In this document: piece after piece, positions 17,430 through 26,064 of the stretch
How the letters are laid out: every line of letters starts with the position of its first letter
Position numbering within the stretch: the stretch's first letter is position 1
DNA from: Cupriavidus pinatubonensis
GTDB lineage: Bacteria > Pseudomonadota > Gammaproteobacteria > Burkholderiales > Burkholderiaceae
DNA: 64,000 bases
Direction of reading: 5' to 3'
Assembly: GCF_019602855.1 (NCBI RefSeq)
Contig: NZ_CP080766.1
Coordinates: forward strand, 372,001-436,000
Program-made: the position numbers and the translations under genes
Notes under the pieces: model-generated
What the model was told of the DNA's origin: nothing
The model's database searches: none
Seen by the model: the letters and a program-made list of their open reading frames with translations, nothing else

Positions 17430-18399
17430 TCCCTTCCCGCTGGATCACCGCGCCCCAGGCCGCATCTTCCTTCTCGATGCGTTTGGCGAAGGTGGCCGAA
17501 TCGATCATCACCACATCGCCCTGCTGCCCCAGCGCCGCCTTCGCCTTGCTGTCCTCCAGCAAGCCGCGCGTGATCGCGTTGAGCCTCTGGACGATCTGCG
17601 GCGGCGTGCCGGCCGGTGCGAGCATGCCGATCCAGAAGGTCACGTTGAATGGCGTGATGCCGAGTTCTTCCAGCGTGGGCACGTCAGGCAGCTGCGTCAT
17701 GCGCTTGGACGAGCTGACGGCCAGCGGCTTCAGTTTTCCGACCTTGATCTGCGGCAGCGCGGTCCACGGGTCGAACGCGGCTTCGAGTTCTCCGCTCATC
17801 ACGGCCAGCTCGGCCTGCGCAGCCGACTTGTACGGGATATGCGTGGTCTGGATCTTCGTCCGGTTGTTCAGCATGGCGAAGCTCAGGTGCGCGATATTGC
17901 CGGGGCCCGCCGAACCATAACTGATCTTGCCCGGATTCTGCGCGGCAAACTTCACGAGATCCGGCACCGAGCCGACCGCATGCTTCTGCGACCACTCCGG
18001 GTTCGTGACGAGGATGAACGGCGCCTCGAGCACCAGCGTGACCGGCGCGAAGTCCTTCGGCTTGTAGTTGCTCTTCTTGTAGACCTGGTGGTTGATGGTG
18101 ATGCTGCTCGAGTTCGTGAGCAGCAGCGTGTAGCCATCAGGCGCGGCACGGGCCGCCTCGCCCACGCCGATCAGCCCGTTGGCGCCGCCCTTGTTGTCGA
18201 CGATCACCGGCTGGCCCAGCGATTTGCTGAGCTGCTCCGACACGACGCGCGCCACGGTATCGGTGAACGAGCCCGCCGGGAACGGCACGATCATACGGAT
18301 CGGCTTGTTCGGCCAGCTGCCGCTCTCGGCGACGGCCGGGCCGGCGACGGTGCAAGCCAGGGCGATCAGTGCGGCACCGGCCATGTTGAATTTCTGCAT
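17416..18399 (-). CDS. TctC/Bug family periplasmic substrate-binding protein (2 of 7)
   Basis: A protein of 327 residues with signal peptide MQKFNMAGAALIALACTVAG to about AVAES. The family start WPNKPIRMIVPFPAGSFTDTVARVV and the loops VIVDNKGGANG and ARAAPDGYTLLL are present. It is last in the minus-strand carboxylase operon, 47 bases after the CoA-transferase. It would catch the acid that the transferase and carboxylase then process. ATG 18399 has GGAGA upstream. PAGS replaces the common PPGG in the ligand loop, a mild deviation. Confidence 0.88.
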   Translation of the reverse strand: MQKFNMAGAALIALACTVAGPAVAESGSWPNKPIRMIVPFPAGSFTDTVARVVSEQLSKSLGQPVIVDNKGGANGLIGVGEAARAAPDGYTLLLTNSSSITINHQVYKKSNYKPKDFAPVTLVLEAPFILVTNPEWSQKHAVGSVPDLVKFAAQNPGKISYGSAGPGNIAHLSFAMLNNRTKIQTTHIPYKSAAQAELAVMSGELEAAFDPWTALPQIKVGKLKPLAVSSSKRMTQLPDVPTLEELGITPFNVTFWIGMLAPAGTPPQIVQRLNAITRGLLEDSKAKAALGQQGDVVMIDSATFAKRIEKEDAAWGAVIQREGITLD

Positions 18400-18446
18400 G
18401 CTTGTCTCCTGTTGCTGCTCTGTGTTTTTTTGATGTCTCGCTGACC

Positions 18447-20909
18447 TTACGCGGCCTTGCCAGATGCCTTCGGCTTGGCAGCCTTGCCCGTGATGCCTAG
18501 CCGTTCGAGCTCCGCCAGCCGCTGCGCGCTCAGTCCGAGCACACGGGTCAGGACCTCGTCGGTGTGCTCGCCCAGGGTCGGCGACGCATGGCGGACAGGC
18601 ACGGGTTCGATACCGGTACGGCACCAGGCAGTGCTGGCCGTGTAGGGACCGCTGTGCGCACGATCTACGCGCTGCCAGAACCCGCGCGCGTGCAGATGCT
18701 TGTCCTGCAGCACCTGTGACATGGGACGGACCACGCCAGCGGCAACCCCGGCCTGTTGCAGCGACCGCATGGCCGTCTCGGGATCACAGCCCGCACTCCA
18801 TGCCGTAATGGCCGCATCGATCCTGTCCTGCTGCGTACGCCGCCCGGCCGCATGTGCAAGCTGCACGTCTGCTGCAAGGTCTTCCCTGCCGATTGCGCGG
18901 CACAGCGCAGGCCAGTGCGCGTCAGGGACAGTCAGGACCACCCACGCGTCGTCGCCAGCGCAGCGGAAGCAGCCGTGCGGCACATTCACCGGATGGCGAT
19001 TGCCCTGCCGTGGCGCGACGGTTCCGCTGACCGATTGCTCGATGATGAACGGCGCCGCCATCGGCAACATCGCTTCGACCTGCGACAGGTTCAGGTGCCG
19101 CCCCTTGCCAGTCGCCTGCTGGGCGAACAGCGCCAACAGCATCGCTGCTCCGGCATTGAATCCGCCGACCGGATCGCCGTACGCGTACGATGTCATCGCG
19201 GGCGGACCATCCGGATGGCCCGTATGCAGCGGCAGGCCGCTTGCCTGCTCCAGCGTGCCGCCATACGCGCGGGTGTTGCTCCACGCGTTGCCGAGGCCGA
19301 ATGCGGGCATCGACACCATGACCAGCCGCTCGTTCACGGCGCGCAGTGCCTCGTAGTCGAGACCAAGCTTCGGCAGGACCTCGGCCGAGTAGTTCTCTAT
19401 CACCGCATCGGCGCGCGCCACAAGATCGAGCAGCAACTGCTTGCCTTCGGGCTGCGTCAGGTCCAGCGTGATGCCGAGCTTGTTGCGGTTCATCAGGTGG
19501 AAGTTGGTGTTCTTCTCGTATAACCGCTCCCGATAGAACTCCTCGGTGAAATTCGCGCCACGCCACCAGTCGGGATAGCCAGTGCTTTCGACCTTGATGA
19601 TCTCCGCGCCGAAATCGGCCAGCGTCCGCGACGCCAGCGGCCCGGCCCATCCCATCGTCAGGTCGACGACGCGAATGCCCTGCAGCGGCAGTTGCGGCGA
19701 AGCGGTTTGCCGAAGTTGCCGGCGCGGGTGGTGATCAAGGCCCGCAGCGCGATAGAAGGCGTCGTGCGCGCCCTTTGCCGGAGCGGGTCCGCCAAGCAGT
19801 GGCCCGGCCGCATCGAGCCGCAGCGGCACGACCGGGCCTTCAAACGCCACGCCACCGATTTCCACCGGCACGAACGCATTGCGCTGCCGATGCACGTCCT
19901 GGCGCAGCAACTGCTCCATCGTCGGCACGATCACCGCCGGATGCTTCTTGTCGCAAAGGATGTCGAACCACTCCTGCGCGGTCCGCGTGCGCAAGGCGGG
20001 AATGAGCAGATCGTCGATCTCGTCCGCGCGGGCCATGCGCTCCTGGCCATTCGCATAGCGCGGATCATTGCCCAGCTCCGGACGACCGATCGCCTCGCAC
20101 AGCGCCTTCCATTGCGGCAGCGTGTGCGTGAAGATGCCGATCCAGCCTTGGGCGGTCTCGAAGATGCCGGCCGGATGCGTGCCGCAGAAGCGGTTGACGC
20201 CAAGGCGCCGCAGCGGGTGTCGCTTGTCGGGCACCATGCCCGCTTCCATCTCGACCACGCCGAAGACGGCTTCGTGCGCGCTCAGCACGTAGCGGCGGCT
20301 GCCTTGCCCGCTGCCGATCAACGCCGCAACGGCGGCCGAGAACACCTGCAGGCCGACGGCGATTGCGGTCTGCACATCGTGGGGCATGTGCGGCGGGCCC
20401 GCTACGGGACCGCTTCCGTGAATCGCACCCGCAAGACCCCGGCAGACGGACTCCGCACCTGCGTATTCACTGTACGGCCCGCTTTCGCCAAACCATGTGA
20501 GCGCCACTTCGATCGGCTCGTGCGGCGGCTGCGCAGCGCCCGACCAGACGGAACTGGCAAGCACGCCGGGACCCTCCGTCAATGCGCGCGCATCCAGCAC
20601 GACATCGCAAGTCCGCGCAAGCTGAGCGATCCATGCAATGTCTTCGGCATTGTCGGCATTTGCCGTGACGCTGCGCTTGTTCGTGTTCAGCCATGCGAAC
20701 AACGCGCTTTCCGGTTCGGCGCCGGGAACATCGACCATTGGCGGCATCTGCCGCCAGGCATCGCCCTCAGGACTTTCGACCTTGATGACTTCGGCGCCGA
20801 AATCGGCGCACAACTTGCCCGCGTACGCCAGCGCCGGACCGGTGCCGATCTCGAGTACGCGCAGCCCGCGCAGCGCAAGCTGCGCCGGGTCAGGACCATT
20901 CCTGATCAT
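18447..20909 (-). CDS. Tandem-domain family III CoA-transferase (CaiB/BaiF)
   Basis: A protein of 820 residues made of two CaiB/BaiF units (about 1-395 and 405-790); single-domain relatives have about 400. The second unit has all usual marks: VVDLTMGWAGPLASRTLADFGAEIIKVES, NRNKLGITLDL, and YGDPVGGFNAG, where the Asp fits the catalytic position. The first unit keeps the GTGPALAYAGKLCADFGAEVIKVE start and an Asp in MPHDVQTAIA but is otherwise more diverged. Such enzymes move CoA between carboxylates. AGGAGG precedes ATG 20909. It is 43 bases downstream of the fused carboxylase and likely in the same transcript. The C-terminal Lys/Ala tail is unusual. Confidence 0.85.
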   Translation of the reverse strand: MIRNGPDPAQLALRGLRVLEIGTGPALAYAGKLCADFGAEVIKVESPEGDAWRQMPPMVDVPGAEPESALFAWLNTNKRSVTANADNAEDIAWIAQLARTCDVVLDARALTEGPGVLASSVWSGAAQPPHEPIEVALTWFGESGPYSEYAGAESVCRGLAGAIHGSGPVAGPPHMPHDVQTAIAVGLQVFSAAVAALIGSGQGSRRYVLSAHEAVFGVVEMEAGMVPDKRHPLRRLGVNRFCGTHPAGIFETAQGWIGIFTHTLPQWKALCEAIGRPELGNDPRYANGQERMARADEIDDLLIPALRTRTAQEWFDILCDKKHPAVIVPTMEQLLRQDVHRQRNAFVPVEIGGVAFEGPVVPLRLDAAGPLLGGPAPAKGAHDAFYRAAGLDHHPRRQLRQTASPQLPLQGIRVVDLTMGWAGPLASRTLADFGAEIIKVESTGYPDWWRGANFTEEFYRERLYEKNTNFHLMNRNKLGITLDLTQPEGKQLLLDLVARADAVIENYSAEVLPKLGLDYEALRAVNERLVMVSMPAFGLGNAWSNTRAYGGTLEQASGLPLHTGHPDGPPAMTSYAYGDPVGGFNAGAAMLLALFAQQATGKGRHLNLSQVEAMLPMAAPFIIEQSVSGTVAPRQGNRHPVNVPHGCFRCAGDDAWVVLTVPDAHWPALCRAIGREDLAADVQLAHAAGRRTQQDRIDAAITAWSAGCDPETAMRSLQQAGVAAGVVRPMSQVLQDKHLHARGFWQRVDRAHSGPYTASTAWCRTGIEPVPVRHASPTLGEHTDEVLTRVLGLSAQRLAELERLGITGKAAKPKASGKAA

Positions 20910-20952
20910 GCAAACCTCCTGGCTGTTGTGGATGGAATCGCTGCGGTCGCGT

Positions 20953-23900
20953 TCACCATGCATCGACGAAGCCGCGGCGCGCGCGGCGGCTGCGCACCTC
21001 GGCGGAGGCGATGCCCTGCGCGATCCATTTCCGGGTCTGCGCCGGGTCGATCACGGCATCGATCTCCACGGCCGCTGCCGTATTGATCGCATGCCCGCGC
21101 TCATAGGACTGCCCGACGAGCTGGTCGAACAGCGCCTTGCGCTCGGGGCCATCCGGCACTGCTTCGAGTTCCTTCTTGAAGCCCAGTCTCACGGCACCTT
21201 CCAGACCCATCGGTCCGAACTCGCCGGTGGGCCACGAGACAGTGAAGCTCGCGGAGCGGAAGCCACCGCCCGCCATCGCCATGGCGCCAAGCCCATAGCC
21301 CTTGCGCAGCGTCACGGCCAGCAGCGCGACGCGCAGCTTCGCGGCTGTGAGGAACATGCGCGATACGTGCCGCACCTGCGCTTGCGCTTCGCACTCCGGC
21401 CCGACCATGAATCCCGGCGTGTCGATCAGCGAGACGATCGGCAGCCCATGCGCATCGCACAGCTGCATGAAGCGCGATGCCTTGTCGGCCGCATCGGCGT
21501 CGATGGCGCCGCCGAGGTGGTAGGGGTTGTTGGCCATGATGCCAACCGCCTGCCCTTCCACGCGCGCCAGCGCGGTGTGGATGCCCGCGCCAAACCCGCC
21601 GCGCAGCATCAGCACGCTGCCGGCATCGGCAATGCCTTCTATGGCCTTGCGCGTGTCGTACACGCGCAGACGGTTTTCAGGAACGACATGGCGCAGCGCC
21701 AGCGGGTCCGGCGCACTCCAGTGCTCGACGCGTCCCTGGAACATGGACAGGTAGTGCTTCGCGACCTGCACGGCTTCCGCCTCGTTCTCTACCAGCACGT
21801 CGATCACGCCATTGGCGAACTGCACGGGCGCGGGACCGACCTCTTCGGGGCGGTAGATGCCGAGACCGCCCCCTTCGATCATCGCGGGCCCTGCCATGCC
21901 GATGTTGGCCGACTTGTCGGCGATGATCACGTCGCAGCAGCCGAGGAAAGCCGCATTGCCCGCAAAGCAGCGGCCCGACACGATGCCGACCACCGGCACC
22001 TCGCCGCTCAGTTCCGCGAACGCGGCAAAGGACGGCTGGTAGAGGCCTGACACAGACGGGAAATCGACATCTCCGGGCCGGCCGCCACCGCCTTCGGCGA
22101 ACAGCACCAGCGGCAGTTCATCGCGCAACGCCACTTCGACGATACGGTCGGTCTTGATATGGTTGCGCTTGCCTTGCGTCCCGGCGAGCACCGTCGCGTC
22201 GTAGGCCATGACCGCGCTGCGCGCACGGTCCTTGCCGACCAGTGCGCCGTTGATGTTGCCGATGCCGGTGATCAGCCCGTCCGCGGGCGTGTTGACGATG
22301 AGATCGTCCTTCGTACGGCGAGACGACTGCGCCGCAAGGGCCAGCCCGCCATATTCCACGAAGGTATCGGCATCGCACAGGTAGGCCAGATTCTCGCGCG
22401 CCGTGCGCTGGCCACGCGAACGGCGCCGCGCGACGGCGTCGGGACGCGCGGCGTCATCGAGAAACGCGTGCCGGTCCAGCACGCGCTGCAGATCCGCGCG
22501 GATGGCGTTCGGGTCGGCCTTCTGCGCCGCATCCACCGCCACGCCCTCCGCCTCAACCTGCTCCACCACGATCAGGATCTGGCCTTCCGCTGCCAGCGCA
22601 CCCTTCTCCAGCCGCAGGTCGACCACGCGGCCACCGCATTCGGCGGTGATCGCGTGTTCCATCTTCATGGCATCGAGCACGGCAACGGTCTGTCCGGGCT
22701 TGACGATCTCGTCAAGACCAACGGCAATCTCCACGACGCGGCCGGTCAGCGGGGCACGGATTGCCACGAGGCCGTCCTCGACTTCTTCCTCGGCTTCATG
22801 CGATCTGGACGCGTGTGCAGCGGGCGAGCGAGAGGCATCGCCGAGCAGCGCCTCCTGCGCGCGGCCGGCTTCCGCGACCGCCTCTGCCGAAGCCGCCAGC
22901 GCCGGCAGGATCGCCTCGAAGTGGCGGGTATGGACATCCTGCGTGAGGAAGTCGTCGCGCTGCACCAGCGCGCGCAGCAGGTTGATGTTGGTCGGCACGC
23001 CGACGATGCGGAACTCCGCCAGGCTGCGCTGCAGGCGCCGCACGGCGGCCTCGAACTTTGGTGCGGCGCTGCTGACGATCAGCTTGGCGAGCAGCGTGTC
23101 GAAGTTGGGCGACGGCTCATAGCCGGTGTAGCCGTGGGAATCGACGCGGACGTCGGGACCGGACGGCGGATCGAAGCGTTCGAGCCGGCCATACGCGGGA
23201 CGCGCAAGCCCCTGTGCATCGGTACTTTCCGCGTTGATGCGCACCTGGATCGCAAAGCCCTTGGGTTGCGGCGGCGACGCCGGGTCCAGCCCGAGATCGG
23301 CAAGCGTGCGCCCTGCCGCGAGGCCGATCTGCAGCGCGACAAGGTCGACACCGGTGACCTGCTCGGTGATGGTGTGTTCGACCTGCAGGCGCGGGTTGGC
23401 TTCGATAAAGACGAAGTCCTTCTGCTCGCCCGATTCCGTTTCCTCGACCAGGAATTCGAACGTGCCAAGGCTGCGGTAATTCACACAGCGCGCAAGCCTC
23501 AGGGCGGACTTGATGATCTCGTCGCGCAGCTGGGGCCGCAGCACGGGGCTCGGCGCGATCTCCACGAGTTTCTGGAAGCGGCGCTGCAAGGTGCAGTCAC
23601 GCTCGCCCAGCGCGACGACATGGGTGCCGTCGCCGGCGATCTGCACTTCGATATGGCGCGCGCGGCTCACTAGCCGTTCGGCGTACAGCGCATCGACGCC
23701 GAACGCGGAAGCTGCCTCCGACCGGCAGCGCGCATACGCTTCGGCCAGGTCTTCGCGCCGCCTGACCACGCGCATGCCGCGGCCACCGCCGCCGCCAACG
23801 GCCTTGATCACCACGCCGGCATCGCCCTGCTTGTCGAAGAAGCTCGTGATGTCTTCGAGCGAAGCACCGCCGCGCGTGGCGGGCATGACGCGCACATCGC

Positions 23901-24270
23901 TTTCCATCGCCAGCTCAAGCGCCCTTCCCTTGTCGCCAAACAACGCAAGCTGTTCGACCGTCGGCCCGATGAACCGGATGCCGGCGTCGGCGCACGCCTG
24001 CGCAAAATCAGCGCGCTCGCTCAGGAAGCCATAGCCCGGGTGGATCGCATCGCAACCGGATGCCTTCGCGGCGGTGATGATTCCCGCAATGTCGATATAG
24101 GCGGCCGGCCCTGAGCCGTCGAGGGCAATCGCCTCGTCAGCCAGCATGCGATGCCGCGAGCTGGCGTCGTCCTGCGAATACACGGCCACCGTGGTGATAT
24201 CCAGGTCGCGTGCCGCGCGCAGCACGCGCAAGGCAATCTCGCCCCGATTGGCGATCAACAGCTTGTTCAA
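20953..24270 (-). CDS. Single-chain biotin-dependent acyl-CoA carboxylase (BC-BCCP-CT)
   Basis: A protein of 1105 residues. It has a biotin carboxylase (1-450: KLLIANRGEIALRVLRAAR, the ATP loop GGGGGRGM at 159-166, IEANPRLQVEHT), a biotinyl domain (about 495-570) with Lys536 in DAMKMEH, and a carboxyltransferase (about 600-1105) with GGARP-like GGGRPGDVDFP and VGPECEAQAQVRH. Most bacterial acyl-CoA carboxylases split these into two chains. TTG 24270 is the start because NKLLIANRGE is the normal N-terminus and GGAGA stands upstream. It carboxylates an acyl-CoA; the acyl group cannot be told. It lies 73 bases after a separate carboxyltransferase gene. Confidence 0.88.
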   Translation of the reverse strand: MNKLLIANRGEIALRVLRAARDLDITTVAVYSQDDASSRHRMLADEAIALDGSGPAAYIDIAGIITAAKASGCDAIHPGYGFLSERADFAQACADAGIRFIGPTVEQLALFGDKGRALELAMESDVRVMPATRGGASLEDITSFFDKQGDAGVVIKAVGGGGGRGMRVVRRREDLAEAYARCRSEAASAFGVDALYAERLVSRARHIEVQIAGDGTHVVALGERDCTLQRRFQKLVEIAPSPVLRPQLRDEIIKSALRLARCVNYRSLGTFEFLVEETESGEQKDFVFIEANPRLQVEHTITEQVTGVDLVALQIGLAAGRTLADLGLDPASPPQPKGFAIQVRINAESTDAQGLARPAYGRLERFDPPSGPDVRVDSHGYTGYEPSPNFDTLLAKLIVSSAAPKFEAAVRRLQRSLAEFRIVGVPTNINLLRALVQRDDFLTQDVHTRHFEAILPALAASAEAVAEAGRAQEALLGDASRSPAAHASRSHEAEEEVEDGLVAIRAPLTGRVVEIAVGLDEIVKPGQTVAVLDAMKMEHAITAECGGRVVDLRLEKGALAAEGQILIVVEQVEAEGVAVDAAQKADPNAIRADLQRVLDRHAFLDDAARPDAVARRRSRGQRTARENLAYLCDADTFVEYGGLALAAQSSRRTKDDLIVNTPADGLITGIGNINGALVGKDRARSAVMAYDATVLAGTQGKRNHIKTDRIVEVALRDELPLVLFAEGGGGRPGDVDFPSVSGLYQPSFAAFAELSGEVPVVGIVSGRCFAGNAAFLGCCDVIIADKSANIGMAGPAMIEGGGLGIYRPEEVGPAPVQFANGVIDVLVENEAEAVQVAKHYLSMFQGRVEHWSAPDPLALRHVVPENRLRVYDTRKAIEGIADAGSVLMLRGGFGAGIHTALARVEGQAVGIMANNPYHLGGAIDADAADKASRFMQLCDAHGLPIVSLIDTPGFMVGPECEAQAQVRHVSRMFLTAAKLRVALLAVTLRKGYGLGAMAMAGGGFRSASFTVSWPTGEFGPMGLEGAVRLGFKKELEAVPDGPERKALFDQLVGQSYERGHAINTAAAVEIDAVIDPAQTRKWIAQGIASAEVRSRRARRGFVDAW

Positions 24271-24343
24271 TTTTGTCTCCTCGTTCAGATTGCGGCTTCT
24301 GCGGCCAGTGACTGGTATTGCGTGCTTGTTGCGTGCGGCCCGC

Positions 24344-25891
24344 TCAGGGACGGATGCCGAAGCGGCTGATGCCCGCTTCGCGCAGCGGCGCCGCCAGGTT
24401 GGCAAATTCGCACAGCAGCGTGCGGGTCTCGCGCGGGTCGATGATGTCTTCGATGACGAAGGCTTCGGCGCTGCGGAATGGCGAGGTCAGGCTGCGCACG
24501 CGCTGTTCGATCTCGGCGCGCTTCTGCACCGGATCATCCGCGCCTTCGATCTCGGCCTTGTAGGCGACTTCGAGCCCGCCTTCAATCGGCATCGCGCCCC
24601 AGTTCGCCGAAGGCCATGCATAGCGGCAATTGAAGCGGCCCATATGCTGGTGCGCGGCCGCGGACATGCCATACGCGCGGCGCAGGATGACCGAGCACCA
24701 CGGCACGGTCGCCTGGTAGACCGCTGCGAGCGCGCGCACGCCGTGGCGCATGGTCGCGGCCTGCTCGGCCTCCTGGCCGATCAGGAAGCCAGCCGTGTCG
24801 ACGAGATTGACCACGGGCAGGTGGAAGGTCTGCGCCAGGTCGACGAAGCGCGTGAATTTCTCGGCGGTCGCGCTGTCCCAGCCACCCCCGTGGAAGTACG
24901 GGTCGCTCGCGATCACGGCCACAGGCCAGCCATCGAGCCGGGCCAGCCCGGTGACGATGGCGCAACCCCATTGCCGGCCGATCTCGAAGAACGAACCGTC
25001 GTCCACGAGCGCCTGCACGATCGGGCGGATCTTGTAGACCGCGCGGCTGTCACGCGGAATCGCAGAGAGCAGCCATTCGTCGCGGCGGGTGGGATCATCG
25101 GACGGCTCGGTGCGCGGCGGGAGTTCGTGGACCGACGCCGGCAAGTAGGACAGGAAGCGGCGGGCATGCTCGAACGCGTCCTGCTCCGTGGCGACTTCGT
25201 CGTCGACCACGCCATTGCGCGTGTGGATGTGGCTGCCACCCAGTTCGTTCTTGCTCAGTTGCTGGCCGATGTGCGCGACCACGGGCGGGCCTTCGGTGAA
25301 CAGTTGCGAGGTTTCCTTGACCATCACCGAGTAATGGCTGGCTGCCACGCGTGCAGCGCCCATGCCCGCGACGGACCCGAGCGCCAGCGACACCACGGGC
25401 ACCACCGACATGTTCTCGACCACGTGCTGCCAGACCTTCATGGTGGGAATCAGCGTGTGGCCCTTGATCTCGATATTGCGCACCGAACCACCACCGCCGG
25501 TGCCGTCGACAAGCCGCACCATCGGCAGGCGCAGATCGTGCGCCATCTTCTCGGCGTGGACGAGCTTGTCGCCAACCGCGCCATCGTTGGCGCCGCCACG
25601 CACCGTGAAATCGTCGCCCACCAGCACCACGGGCCGCCCGCCCATCTTCGCGCGGCCCATCACGAGGTTCGACGGCACCAGGTCCACCAGCCGGCCATTG
25701 CTGTCATAGCGGCCGCTGCCGCTCAGGCCACCGACCTCGCGGAACGATCCCGAGTCGGCAATGCCGGCGACGCGATCGCGCACGGTCAGCTTGCCGGCCT
25801 CGCGGTGGCGCGCCACTTTCTCTTCGCCGCCCATGCGCTCGGCCAGGCGGCGGCGGTAGGCGAGTTCGTCAATTTCGGGCTGCCAGGTCAC
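24344..25891 (-). CDS. Acyl-CoA carboxylase beta subunit (carboxyltransferase)
   Basis: A protein of 515 residues, a usual length for PccB/MccB-like subunits. Visible parts are LAERMGGEEKVARHREAGKLTVRDRVAGI at the start, the two crotonase-like halves with VDGTGGGGSVRN and ALGSVAGMGAARVAASHY, and in the C-half VDTAGFLIGQEAEQAATMRHG and AYGMSAAA. It transfers carboxyl from carboxybiotin to an acyl-CoA and must borrow biotin from the fused enzyme next door. A GTG start at 25891 is chosen because GGAG precedes it and the sigma-54 promoter would start RNA near 25923; ATG 25921 would then be leaderless. First gene of the operon. Confidence 0.85.
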   Translation of the reverse strand: MTWQPEIDELAYRRRLAERMGGEEKVARHREAGKLTVRDRVAGIADSGSFREVGGLSGSGRYDSNGRLVDLVPSNLVMGRAKMGGRPVVLVGDDFTVRGGANDGAVGDKLVHAEKMAHDLRLPMVRLVDGTGGGGSVRNIEIKGHTLIPTMKVWQHVVENMSVVPVVSLALGSVAGMGAARVAASHYSVMVKETSQLFTEGPPVVAHIGQQLSKNELGGSHIHTRNGVVDDEVATEQDAFEHARRFLSYLPASVHELPPRTEPSDDPTRRDEWLLSAIPRDSRAVYKIRPIVQALVDDGSFFEIGRQWGCAIVTGLARLDGWPVAVIASDPYFHGGGWDSATAEKFTRFVDLAQTFHLPVVNLVDTAGFLIGQEAEQAATMRHGVRALAAVYQATVPWCSVILRRAYGMSAAAHQHMGRFNCRYAWPSANWGAMPIEGGLEVAYKAEIEGADDPVQKRAEIEQRVRSLTSPFRSAEAFVIEDIIDPRETRTLLCEFANLAAPLREAGISRFGIRP

Positions 25892-25934
25892 GGTGTGTCT
25901 CCGGAGTTCTCGTTCGTGCATCGGATCCAGTACC

Positions 25935-25950
25935 GCACAAGCCATGCCAA
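25935..25950 (-). promoter_or_regulatory. Sigma-54 promoter of the carboxylase operon
   Basis: Read on the minus strand, TTGGCATGGCTTGTGC has the invariant GG and GC of the -24/-12 elements exactly 10 bases apart and matches most of the consensus between. RNA would begin near 25923, about 32 bases before the GTG start of the first gene. A sigma-54 activator gene is divergent from it. Confidence 0.8.
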
Positions 25951-26029
25951 CCCGGCGACACCCCGCGAGCCGTTGATTTCATTGAGGATTCTTTTTTGCG
26001 CAGCTATGATGTCCGCGATAACGACAGGA

Positions 26030-26050
26030 TGTGTCCGCACAGAGGACACA
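26030..26050. promoter_or_regulatory. Candidate enhancer (UAS) for the sigma-54 activator
   Basis: A perfect 7-bp inverted repeat TGTGTCC-N7-GGACACA. Its centre lies about 117 bp upstream of the predicted start of the carboxylase transcript, a normal enhancer distance, and just before the activator's own start codon, so it could also serve autorepression. A further TGTCC copy is at 26010. Confidence 0.65.
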
Positions 26051-26064
26051 CACGGAGACAGACG

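Noticed and set aside
18447-20909. The double CoA-transferase as two genes merged by a sequencing error
   Set aside because: One uninterrupted frame spans both units with a linker and there is no internal ribosome site or start that would suit a second gene.
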